In this document: positions 1 through 5,088 of the stretch, piece by piece
Layout of the letters: each line of letters begins with the position of its first letter
How positions within the stretch are numbered: the stretch's first letter is position 1
Source: UMGS1002 sp050946195
Lineage (GTDB): Bacteria > Bacillota > Clostridia > Oscillospirales > CAG-272
Length of the DNA stretch: 5,659 nucleotides
Assembly: GCA_050946195.1 (NCBI GenBank)
Contig: JBMNUI010000071.1
Coordinates: 1-5,659, forward strand
Direction: 5' to 3'
Program-made: the position numbers and the translations under genes
Notes under the pieces: model-generated
What the model saw: the letters and a program-made list of their open reading frames with translations, nothing else
Databases searched by the model: none
What the model was told of the DNA's origin: nothing

Positions 1-53
1 ATTACTCTCTTTTTTTATTATCTTATACCGCTTTGCCCGGCCTGTCAATGCAC

Positions 54-80
54 AATATCGACAAGAGATAATACGATATT
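54..80. promoter_or_regulatory. Inverted repeat just upstream of the araC-family promoter (possible operator)
   Basis: A perfect 7-bp inverted repeat, AATATCG at 54-60 and CGATATT at 74-80, is separated by 13 bases, so the arm centres are 20 bp apart (about two helical turns). It ends 9 bases before the -35 hexamer at 90. That is a usual place for a regulator to touch RNA polymerase, and autoregulation by the downstream AraC-type protein is one option. AraC proteins more often bind direct repeats, and the flanking DNA is AT-rich, so a chance repeat is possible. Confidence 0.3.
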
Positions 81-89
81 AACATATAA

Positions 90-118
90 TTGACAATCGG
101 CGCCTTTTGGGATATAAT
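90..118 (+). promoter_or_regulatory. Consensus sigma-A promoter for the AraC-family gene
   Basis: The -35 is TTGACA (90-95) and the -10 is TATAAT (113-118), with a 17-base spacer (96-112), so every position is consensus. Transcription should start near 125, giving a leader of about 92 bases before the ATG at 217. A fully consensus promoter is stronger than a local regulator usually needs, which suggests that repression or control in the leader limits output. No riboswitch or attenuator hairpin stands out in 125-203. The T-rich run at 9-19 may be the tail of a terminator whose stem lies outside the window. Confidence 0.85.
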
Positions 119-203
119 TGAATCGTGCCAGCATCCTCTCGGAATATGTCGTTATTTCTTCTTTTATATAATGCGAGAAACACCCGCTCGCTCATATCCG
201 CAT

Positions 204-219
204 GGAGGGATACGCAATG
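204..219 (+). promoter_or_regulatory. Ribosome binding site that decides the AraC-family start
   Basis: GGAGGG at 204-209 is a near-perfect Shine-Dalgarno sequence lying 7 bases before the ATG at 217-219. An in-frame ATG at 202 overlaps this site and has no Shine-Dalgarno of its own upstream. The 217 start (protein beginning MLYKINTSQ) is therefore preferred, and the 202 start would add five residues encoded by the ribosome site itself. Confidence 0.85.
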
Positions 220-1254
220 CTGTATAAAATTAACACATCGCAGCTGCCGGATGTCCGGCACTCAGGCCAAATAACCTATAACACCGGATGGACCAACAAC
301 GGCCGCATTCGCCCGGTAAACATGCTGCTTTACGTGGTATCCGGAGAAATGCGGGTAGAGTTGAGCGGAATGTTTGGCGAACAAACGGTCTCTCTTCTGC
401 CCGGAAGTTACCTGTTTATTCCAAGCAGGACCTACTTCAGAGCCTACCTGTTTGAAAAATGCAACTACCGCTATGTCCATTTTACCCCGCCTGATATATT
501 GAGCCCGGTATCGAGCAGAGAAGCGGCTGCCGACATCGTCAACTTCGAGAAGATGCAGCATAAGATTGCATTTACAGAAAATGTCGCCCAGTCCCTCGGG
601 TATACTTTCGTTTCCCAGACCGGCTCGGCCTCGTCTTACCTGTGGCAACTCGATGCATTGTTCCAGCAGATGGACAAATACAGGATGACCGTCGGCCTTA
701 TCGCCAAACACCGGCTTGATTTAACTTTTCTCGAGATGCTTTTGCTAATCAGCGAAGACACCCTGGGCGAGATTGTCCTGGCCAAGCGCCAGTCCTCCGT
801 GCTCTCCGAAATGCTGCTCTGGATTTCAAGGCACTACACCGAAAAAATCACGCTTGAGGACATGAGCCGCCGCTTCGGGTTTTCAAAGCAGCACATCATC
901 CGGCTCTTCAAAACATATCAAAAGCAGGCCGTTATTCAGTATATTAACAAGTTCAGACTGCAGAAATCGCTTGAGATGCTGGCGAATACCGACATCTCGA
1001 TAGGTGAAATTGCCCGCTCGACAGGCTTTGCAAATTTATATTACTACACCCGGCTCTACCGGAACACATACGGCCATACCCCCACCGAATACCGCAGGCG
1101 CTTTACGGAAAACAGTAAAATAGCCACTGCCGGCATTTTTATGGGAACTTTACCCCGGTTTTTGCGTCATAATATACTGTCGCCGGCAAAAATTATTCGG
1201 TCGGCACCGGTATGTACGGCAGGCGCGGGTGTTAAAAATCATATATCGCAGTAA
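217..1254 (+). CDS. AraC/XylS-family transcriptional regulator with cupin-like sensor domain
   Basis: A 345-residue cytoplasmic DNA-binding regulator. Residues about 35-90 resemble the N-terminal cupin/AraC-binding fold (LLYVVSGEMRVEL, then LLPGSYLFIPS and YRYVHFTPP), which in this family senses a small molecule, often a sugar. Residues about 198-297 form the double helix-turn-helix domain. The first HTH is around ITLEDMSRRFGFSKQHIIRLFK, written here as ITLEDMSRRFGF (about 211-222) plus SKQHIIRLFK (223-232). The second covers ISIGEIARSTGFANLYYYTR (260-279) and ends in the family signature YGHTPTEYRRRF. Most relatives stop a few residues after that signature; this one continues for about 49 residues (297-345) of unrecognised sequence. 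The start at 217 follows from the GGAGGG site. The lipoprotein gene 148 bases downstream on the same strand has its own promoter and may be a target, but ligand and regulon cannot be read from the sequence. Confidence 0.93.
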   Translation: MLYKINTSQLPDVRHSGQITYNTGWTNNGRIRPVNMLLYVVSGEMRVELSGMFGEQTVSLLPGSYLFIPSRTYFRAYLFEKCNYRYVHFTPPDILSPVSSREAAADIVNFEKMQHKIAFTENVAQSLGYTFVSQTGSASSYLWQLDALFQQMDKYRMTVGLIAKHRLDLTFLEMLLLISEDTLGEIVLAKRQSSVLSEMLLWISRHYTEKITLEDMSRRFGFSKQHIIRLFKTYQKQAVIQYINKFRLQKSLEMLANTDISIGEIARSTGFANLYYYTRLYRNTYGHTPTEYRRRFTENSKIATAGIFMGTLPRFLRHNILSPAKIIRSAPVCTAGAGVKNHISQ

Positions 1255-1300
1255 ATTGTAAAATGTTTACGAAGATACGGTGATATTTTTCTTAACACGC

Positions 1301-1329
1301 TTGCATTGTATAGGATTGTATGGTATACT
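1301..1329 (+). promoter_or_regulatory. Extended -10 promoter for the BspA-type lipoprotein gene
   Basis: The -35-like TTGCAT (1301-1306) and the -10 TATACT (1324-1329) are separated by 17 bases, and TGG directly before the -10 supplies a TGn extended -10 element. Transcription should start near 1336, leaving a leader of about 67 bases. The gene can thus be transcribed independently of the upstream araC-type gene. The leader ends with AAGGAG (1391-1396), 6 bases before the ATG at 1403. Confidence 0.75.
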
Positions 1330-1335
1330 ATGCAA
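1301..1335. promoter_or_regulatory. Direct and inverted repeats embedded in the lipoprotein promoter (candidate operator)
   Basis: Two tandem copies, ATTGTATAGG (1305-1314) and ATTGTATGG (1315-1323), repeat at a 10-base period inside the -35/-10 spacer. The -35 hexamer TTGCAT (1301-1306) has an exact inverted copy, ATGCAA, at 1330-1335 just past the -10. GTATAC at 1323-1328 is itself a palindrome. Repeats placed over a promoter core would fit repressor binding. AraC-family proteins commonly bind direct repeats, but no link to the adjacent regulator is shown. Confidence 0.35.
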
Positions 1336-1402
1336 TACTCAAAAGGCGGTTTGCCGTAAACATAATTAAAATTCCGGTAAATCAGGATAAAAGGAGAAAA
1401 CG

Positions 1403-3097
1403 ATGAAAAAGATTTTACCTGTAATCACATTGTTCATCCTCGCGATGACATTGCTGCTGGCGCTTGCCTCATGTGATAAGGGGTCGAAAGATACGCCCTC
1501 GCTCATCAGCACTTCACCCCAGGAAACCACGACGCCGGCGCCCGAAACCACAACAGAGCCTTCGCACGAACATTCATACACCGAGGTTGTTACCCCGCCG
1601 ACCTGCACCGAGGGTGGATACACCACCTACACCTGCTCCTGCGGCGATACATATGTTGACAACCAGACCGACCCGCTCGGCCACGACTGGGGCGAGTGGA
1701 AGACGACCGTGGCAGCCACCTGCACTGCCGTCGGAACCGAGACCCGCTCCTGCACGCGCTGTGACGCCACCGAAACACGCGAAATTCCGAAGGCTGCTCA
1801 TAATTATGTGGCTACCGTGATTCCTCCCGGAAAGACCACTCAGGGCTATACCAAGCACGTCTGCTCTGTCTGCGGCGACTCCTATAACGACAACTACACC
1901 AACCCGACCGGTTCTGTCGGCCTTGACTTCACGGTCAATCCAGACGATACCATTACAATAACCGGTATAGGTACCTGCACCGACGAGGATATCATTATCT
2001 ACTCGACCTATTATGTCGACGAGCAGGGCAACAGCAAGGTAGTGTCAAGCATTGCCGCCAATGCCTTCAGAGACAACACCACAATCAAGACCATTTCGAT
2101 TCCCGCAAGCGTGACAAGCATAGGTGACGGCGCCTTTGCAGGCTGCACCAAGCTCACCGAATTCAAAGTCGAGAGCGAAAACAAGAATTTCTCGACAGTC
2201 GGCGGAGTGCTTATGAGCAAGGACGGCTCGACCATTGTCGCATATCCCGCGGGACTGAACCTGACCACCTATACGGTATCGGCCTCGATAACAACAATCC
2301 GCCCCTCTGCCTTCGCAGGATGCGCCAATCTGACTGTGTTCGAGGTTGCTTCGGGCAACGCGCGCTTTACCACTGTTGACGGCGTGCTCTATGACAGCGA
2401 CAAAATCACCCTTATCGCATACCCGGCCGGAAAGGCTTCAACCTCGTTCACGCTTCCCGATACCGTCGAGAAAATCGGTGACTACGCCTTCTACAAAGCT
2501 ACAAAGCTCAGCGCCATTACTCTGAACGACCGCACCTACGAGTCTGACGGCACTACGGTTGATGTCCCCGGCATTTCCTCAATCGGAAGCTATGCCTTCT
2601 ACGGCTGCACCGGGCTCACCAAGATCACCATCCCGAACATTACCACCGCGGTCAACACCTATGCCTTCGCAAACTGCACCAAGCTCGCCGAGGTGAATAT
2701 CGGCTCCGGCCTGAAGACCATCAGCACCCACTGCTTTGAGGGCTGTACTGCAATTAAGTACCTTTTGATACCCGAGACCGTTGAGGTCATCGACGACTAC
2801 GCCTTCTACGACTGCACCAATCTTACAACTCTGGTTCTCCGCTCGGGCGTGAAGGAAATCGGCTACAGGGCCTTCACCAACTGCCTCAACAAGGGCACCG
2901 ATTCTACCGGCAAGAATATCGCCAGAGTCTATTACGAAGGCACCGCGAGCAAGTGGAATAGCTCTGAAATCACAATCGATGCCTCCAACTGGATGTATCT
3001 GACCATGTACGCCGACCTCTACTTCTACAGCGAGACCGACCCCGGCTCGGGCAACTACTGGCGCTTTGTCGACGGCGTTGCCACGCCATACAGATAA
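1403..3097 (+). CDS. BspA/TpLRR-type leucine-rich repeat surface lipoprotein with Cys-rich modules
   Basis: A 564-residue predicted lipoprotein. The signal peptide has a KK n-region, a hydrophobic core and lipobox LASC, with Cys24 as the lipidated residue. Residues about 25-54 are a Thr/Pro/Ser/Glu-rich linker. Residues about 55-170 hold three 37-39-residue modules starting near H57, H94 and H133. Their Cys pairs are C78/C80 (CSCGD), C117/C120 (CTRCD) and C154/C157 (CSVCGD); such modules recur in Firmicute surface proteins, function unknown. Residues about 215-495 are BspA-like LRRs (LRR_5 type): nine AF/CF motifs at 221, 244, 303, 362, 398, 421, 444, 467 and 490, mostly 23 residues apart, with typical phrases such as CTKLTE and IGSYAFYGC. 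The C-terminus (FYSETDPGSGNYWRFVDGV) is an end I recognise from many BspA-like proteins of gut Clostridia. In this family such proteins are linked to adhesion or binding at the cell surface; the ligand here is unknown. The AAGGAG site 6 bases upstream supports the start. Confidence 0.92.
   Translation: MKKILPVITLFILAMTLLLALASCDKGSKDTPSLISTSPQETTTPAPETTTEPSHEHSYTEVVTPPTCTEGGYTTYTCSCGDTYVDNQTDPLGHDWGEWKTTVAATCTAVGTETRSCTRCDATETREIPKAAHNYVATVIPPGKTTQGYTKHVCSVCGDSYNDNYTNPTGSVGLDFTVNPDDTITITGIGTCTDEDIIIYSTYYVDEQGNSKVVSSIAANAFRDNTTIKTISIPASVTSIGDGAFAGCTKLTEFKVESENKNFSTVGGVLMSKDGSTIVAYPAGLNLTTYTVSASITTIRPSAFAGCANLTVFEVASGNARFTTVDGVLYDSDKITLIAYPAGKASTSFTLPDTVEKIGDYAFYKATKLSAITLNDRTYESDGTTVDVPGISSIGSYAFYGCTGLTKITIPNITTAVNTYAFANCTKLAEVNIGSGLKTISTHCFEGCTAIKYLLIPETVEVIDDYAFYDCTNLTTLVLRSGVKEIGYRAFTNCLNKGTDSTGKNIARVYYEGTASKWNSSEITIDASNWMYLTMYADLYFYSETDPGSGNYWRFVDGVATPYR
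1565..1912 (+). repeat. Three tandem Cys-rich protein modules (within the lipoprotein gene)
   Basis: These codons cover residues 55-170 of the lipoprotein. Each module has a His-Tyr or His-x-Trp start, a Pro/Ala-x-Cys-Thr segment, a Gly-Tyr/Thr segment, then Cys-x(1-2)-Cys-(Gly)-Asp. Copies 1 and 2 have an extra upstream Cys (C68, C107). Copy 3 has lost it (PPGKTTQGY instead of PPTCTEGGY). The Cys spacing could hold a metal or form disulfides. The third copy cannot coordinate in the same way as the other two. Confidence 0.7.
2045..2887 (+). repeat. Nine-unit TpLRR/LRR_5 repeat array (within the lipoprotein gene)
   Basis: These codons cover residues about 215-495. The AF (once CF) motifs step by 23, 59, 59, 36, 23, 23, 23 and 23 residues. 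The basic unit is therefore 23 residues. The two 59-residue steps each carry a 36-residue insertion with the phrase (V)GVL...IAYPAG, and one 36-residue step carries a 13-residue insertion. The two 59-residue units, encoded at 2132-2308 and 2309-2485, align without gaps and share 27 of 59 residues, so they look like an internal duplication. Confidence 0.8.
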
Positions 3098-3101
3098 TCA
3101 A

Positions 3102-3145
3102 CACAACAAACCGGGACTGCCGCACGGCAGTCCCGGTTTGTTGTG
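3102..3145 (+). terminator. Hairpin terminator after the lipoprotein gene (probably bidirectional)
   Basis: A perfect 20-bp stem pairs 3102-3121 with 3126-3145 around a GCAC loop, starting 4 bases after the TAA. The core is CCGGGACTGCC/GGCAGTCCCGG, and the outer part pairs an A-rich arm with TTTGTTGT. The T-rich arm serves as the U-tract in the plus direction, and more T-rich sequence follows at 3161-3171. The outer arms are nearly symmetrical, so it could also stop minus-strand transcription arriving from the convergent operon. Confidence 0.85.
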
Positions 3146-3169
3146 GGTTCAGTTTGCGTATTTTGTTTT

Positions 3170-3227
3170 TTCGGGGGTTCCGCCCCCGAACCCCCGCTCA
3201 AGGGACTTTTTGAAATAGTCCCTTGAG
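3170..3227. repeat. GC-rich double-hairpin intergenic repeat (REP/MITE-like)
   Basis: There are two adjacent perfect hairpins. The first pairs TTCGGGGG (3170-3177) with CCCCCGAA (3183-3190) around a 5-base loop. The second pairs CTCAAGGGACT (3197-3207) with AGTCCCTTGAG (3217-3227) around a 9-base loop. The linker CCCCCG (3191-3196) could also pair with CGGGGG of the first stem, allowing an alternative fold. Very similar pairs of elements recur between genes in Ruminococcaceae-like genomes as far as I recall, so this is probably a non-coding dispersed repeat. Only one copy is in this window, so dispersal cannot be shown here. It carries no ORF and no transposase. Confidence 0.55.
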
Positions 3228-3264
3228 AATCTTCAAAACTTACAAAACTACAAGCAAATAAAGG

Positions 3265-3288
3265 AACGCGGGTTCAAGAACCCGCGTT
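3265..3288 (-). terminator. Probable terminator of the CDF-SGNH operon
   Basis: A perfect 10-bp stem pairs AACGCGGGTT (3265-3274) with AACCCGCGTT (3279-3288) around a 4-base loop. On the minus strand it lies about 90 bases after the SGNH hydrolase stop and is followed by CCTTTATTTGCTTG, a moderate U-rich tail. On the plus strand the tail is poor, so the minus direction is preferred. The stretch between the stop and this hairpin (3289-3377) is GC-rich and shows no gene. Confidence 0.55.
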
Positions 3289-3377
3289 TGCTGCCATCAG
3301 TTCACTGACAGGAGGCGCGCGGGGCACGGGGCTGTAACCCGCACCACCCCTACACGGCCTTGCCGATTGACGTCAAA

Positions 3378-4028
3378 TCAAAGCGAAGCAAGCAGAGCCT
3401 CATATTTCGGCAGCAGCCACTCGTATGCCTCGGCCGAAAAGTGGTGATTCGGCTGCTCGCCGTTGACTACTCCCTCGTCAATCCAGGCAAGCTGCGCCGG
3501 GTTCTGGAAGGAAATGCCCGAATTGTAGTAATTGTTAAAGCAGGGCAGCGCGCACCTCTTGCAGACCCGCTCCATTGCCAGCACGTAATCGATGTCCGAG
3601 AGCCCTAATTTGTTCTTTGACGGCCAGCGGTTGTAGTTGGTCATAAAGAGGATTTTTGCCTTAGGGTATTTTGCGGTCAGTCCGGCAATTAGGGTGTTCA
3701 GCGCACCGCAAAAGGTCGAAATATCGGTCGAGTCGTCCTCACCAATCGGGACATGCAGGCGCTTGTCGTTGGCGCCGCCGATTACCACGACGTAATCGGC
3801 GTTATCTGCCATGTCGGCATACCGAATGCACATCGGCGGTACTTTTTGCACCTCAAGTTCCTGATATGCCACCGTGTTGCCGTTCTGGCCGTAGTTGTAA
3901 AGGGTCATTTCATGCTTTGCGGCAAGCAGCTCAAGCCAGGTTTTGCCCCGGCAGTACTTGTTGCCGTGAAATAACGAGTCGCCGAGGGCGACCAACGTTT
4001 TGCCGTGCAGGATGTTTGTATCAGCCAT
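3378..4028 (-). CDS. SGNH/GDSL-family hydrolase (esterase/lipase-like)
   Basis: A 216-residue protein with no signal peptide, so probably a cytoplasmic hydrolase acting on an ester or acetyl group; the substrate is not readable. Block I is ALGDSLFHG with the nucleophile Ser18. Block II is NYGQNGNT (about 45-52) with the oxyanion Gly. Block III is GGAND (84-88) with Asn87. The C-terminal block is PNHHFSAEAYEWLLPKY (193-209), which aligns with the usual DxxHP...Y and makes His196 the likely catalytic base. The usual Asp three residues before that His is Pro193, and the nearest acidic residue upstream is Glu191, then Asp184 and Glu185. The protein may work as a Ser-His dyad or borrow another acid. 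Its length fits the family. GAAAGGA (4036-4042) lies 7 bases before the ATG. It begins 29 bases after the CDF transporter stop, so the two are probably co-transcribed. A functional tie to metal efflux is not evident. Confidence 0.88.
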   Translation of the reverse strand: MADTNILHGKTLVALGDSLFHGNKYCRGKTWLELLAAKHEMTLYNYGQNGNTVAYQELEVQKVPPMCIRYADMADNADYVVVIGGANDKRLHVPIGEDDSTDISTFCGALNTLIAGLTAKYPKAKILFMTNYNRWPSKNKLGLSDIDYVLAMERVCKRCALPCFNNYYNSGISFQNPAQLAWIDEGVVNGEQPNHHFSAEAYEWLLPKYEALLASL

Positions 4029-4057
4029 TTTAAGGTCCTTTCTTTGGGGAGTGCAAA

Positions 4058-4996
4058 TTAATGATGATGGTGATGGCCACGGTCTGAGCCGTGCTCCTCG
4101 CCGATCCGGCAGTCCTGACCATAGCAGCGGTCGCCTTCGGCATCGGTCTGTACGGTCAGGTGGCCAATGCCGAATTTTTCGCTTATCTCGTATATTTCGT
4201 GCTTTACCCGGGTGGTGTCGGCAATTGTGTAGCCCGCGGGGACCACCGCGTGAAGGGTTGCAATTGCCGACTCGCCGTCAAAGCTCCAGACGTGCAGGTG
4301 GTGAACCGACAGGACGCCTTCTACCCCGGCGAGCGCGGCCTTGTATGCGGCGGTGTCAAAGCCGGCCGGCGCGCGCTCGAGCAGCACCGAAAATGCGCCG
4401 CGCAGTTGGACAATAATGTTGTAGATTATAATGGCCGCGACCAGCAGCGACATAACCGGGTCAACATAAAGCGCCACGGGATTTCCCCTGAAAATATAAA
4501 TCACAATACTGCCGACCAGCACAACCGCCCAGCCCAGCACGTCCTCGAGCATGTGCAGGCTTATCGCACGTTCATTGAAGCTGCCTCTGTGGGTGCGGTA
4601 TGCCGCGTATCCGTTCACTATAACGCCGAAGATGGCGAGCACTATCATGATGCCGGATTTGGGCGCGGCGGGACTTATAAGCCTTTTCACCGAGGAGTAA
4701 ACCACAAACCCGCTGCCGGCAAGGAGAACCAGAGAACTGATAATCCCCGATACTATGGAATAGCGCCGGTATCCGTAGGTGTAGGTTTCGGTCGGACGCC
4801 CGTGTGAAAACCGCTCAAGGAAATAAGCGCTGCCGATGGCAATGCAGTCTCCTAAATCATGAATCGAGTCCGAGAGTATCGCCACACTGCCGGTATACAG
4901 GCCGCCGACAAGCTCTATTATGACAAATCCGAAGTTTAGTAAAAAAGCGGTCAGGATATTTTCGCGTGCATCTTTGGTGTGGGTGCGTTTTTTCAT
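4058..4996 (-). CDS. Cation diffusion facilitator (CDF) family metal efflux transporter, CzcD/ZitB-like
   Basis: A 312-residue inner-membrane antiporter, by family exporting Zn2+ (or Co/Fe/Cd) in exchange for protons as a homodimer. There are six likely membrane segments, at about 13-33, 38-60, 79-103, 115-133, 150-170 and 178-198. The four residues of the transport site are visible: His46 and Asp50 in helix 2 (DSIHDLGD) and His148 and Asp152 in helix 5 (HMLEDVLG). This HD-HD pattern is typical of zinc-selective members, whereas FieF-type members have DD-HD. The conserved stretch after helix 2 (RPTETYTYGYRRYSIVSG) and the YVDP before helix 6 are present. Residues about 213-286 form the cytoplasmic ferredoxin-like domain (VHHLHVWSFDGES). 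The end is odd: CYGQDC (291-296), His302, then five His (308-312), a probable extra metal-binding tail. The start at 4996 has a GGAAG site 11 bases upstream, or AGAAAG 7 bases upstream, both modest. A Fur-family-like palindrome sits in its promoter. Confidence 0.95.
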   Translation of the reverse strand: MKKRTHTKDARENILTAFLLNFGFVIIELVGGLYTGSVAILSDSIHDLGDCIAIGSAYFLERFSHGRPTETYTYGYRRYSIVSGIISSLVLLAGSGFVVYSSVKRLISPAAPKSGIMIVLAIFGVIVNGYAAYRTHRGSFNERAISLHMLEDVLGWAVVLVGSIVIYIFRGNPVALYVDPVMSLLVAAIIIYNIIVQLRGAFSVLLERAPAGFDTAAYKAALAGVEGVLSVHHLHVWSFDGESAIATLHAVVPAGYTIADTTRVKHEIYEISEKFGIGHLTVQTDAEGDRCYGQDCRIGEEHGSDRGHHHHH

Positions 4997-5036
4997 TATC
5001 TTGCTTTCTTCCGGGTTTCGGGGACTTGGGATTATG

Positions 5037-5074
5037 ATATAATTATTATATGCAACTCACGGACAGCCGGACAG
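5037..5074 (-). promoter_or_regulatory. Promoter of the CDF gene with overlapping 7-1-7 Fur/PerR-like palindrome
   Basis: On the minus strand a consensus -10 TATAAT lies at 5050-5045. The -35 is weak, with CTGTCC at 5074-5069 and an 18-base spacer. Overlapping the -10 is a perfect palindrome, ATATAAT-T-ATTATAT (5037-5051), in the 7-1-7 layout of Fur-family operators. Against the Bacillus subtilis PerR box TTATAATNATTATAA it matches 12 of 14 defined positions; against the Fur box TGATAATNATTATCA it matches 10 of 14. Metal- or peroxide-dependent repression of the exporter is plausible. AT-rich palindromes also arise by chance near -10 elements. Confidence 0.45.
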
Positions 5075-5088
5075 AGCGCCCGCTTTCA

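Noticed and set aside
202..204. Upstream ATG as start of the AraC-family gene
   Set aside because: It overlaps the GGAGGG site that is correctly spaced for the ATG at 217 and lacks its own ribosome site.
146..274. Small ORF (ATG at 146, about 42 codons) and a second one at 171-227 in the araC-type leader, possible leader peptides
   Set aside because: Neither has a convincing Shine-Dalgarno site, both run into the regulator in another frame, and their products show no attenuation-like codon runs. They are probably chance frames in the untranslated leader.
1258..1270. GTAAA-ATG-TTTAC inverted repeat just after the AraC-family stop, considered as a catabolite (cre) site or terminator
   Set aside because: It lacks the central CG of a cre site, the 5-bp AT-rich arms are too weak for a terminator, and it lies well upstream of the next promoter.
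1275..1287. ATACG and GATATT words shared by the two plus-strand upstream regions, considered as a common AraC-type binding motif
   Set aside because: Order matches but spacing differs and the words are short and AT-rich; too little to claim a shared site.
1464..1820. Arg/Pro-rich open frames on both strands within the 5' part of the lipoprotein gene
   Set aside because: Their composition (Arg/Pro-rich on plus, Gly/Val-rich on minus) is what a GC-rich repeat-coding region gives in shifted frames; the lipoprotein frame has signal peptide, lipobox and domains.
3300..3360. GC-rich stretch between the SGNH stop and its terminator, checked for a structured RNA or small gene
   Set aside because: Only short imperfect pairings (GGGG against CCCC, TCAGT/ACTGA) are visible and there is no ORF with a ribosome site.
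3360..4033. Plus-strand open frames (3360-3608, 3671-4033, 3753-3974) opposite the SGNH hydrolase
   Set aside because: They are shadows of a gene with intact GDS and GGAND motifs; no motifs and no ribosome sites of their own.
4091..4807. Long plus-strand open frame (238 codons) opposite the CDF gene
   Set aside because: It is antisense to a gene with clear family motifs; its product has no recognisable domain and no ribosome site precedes it.
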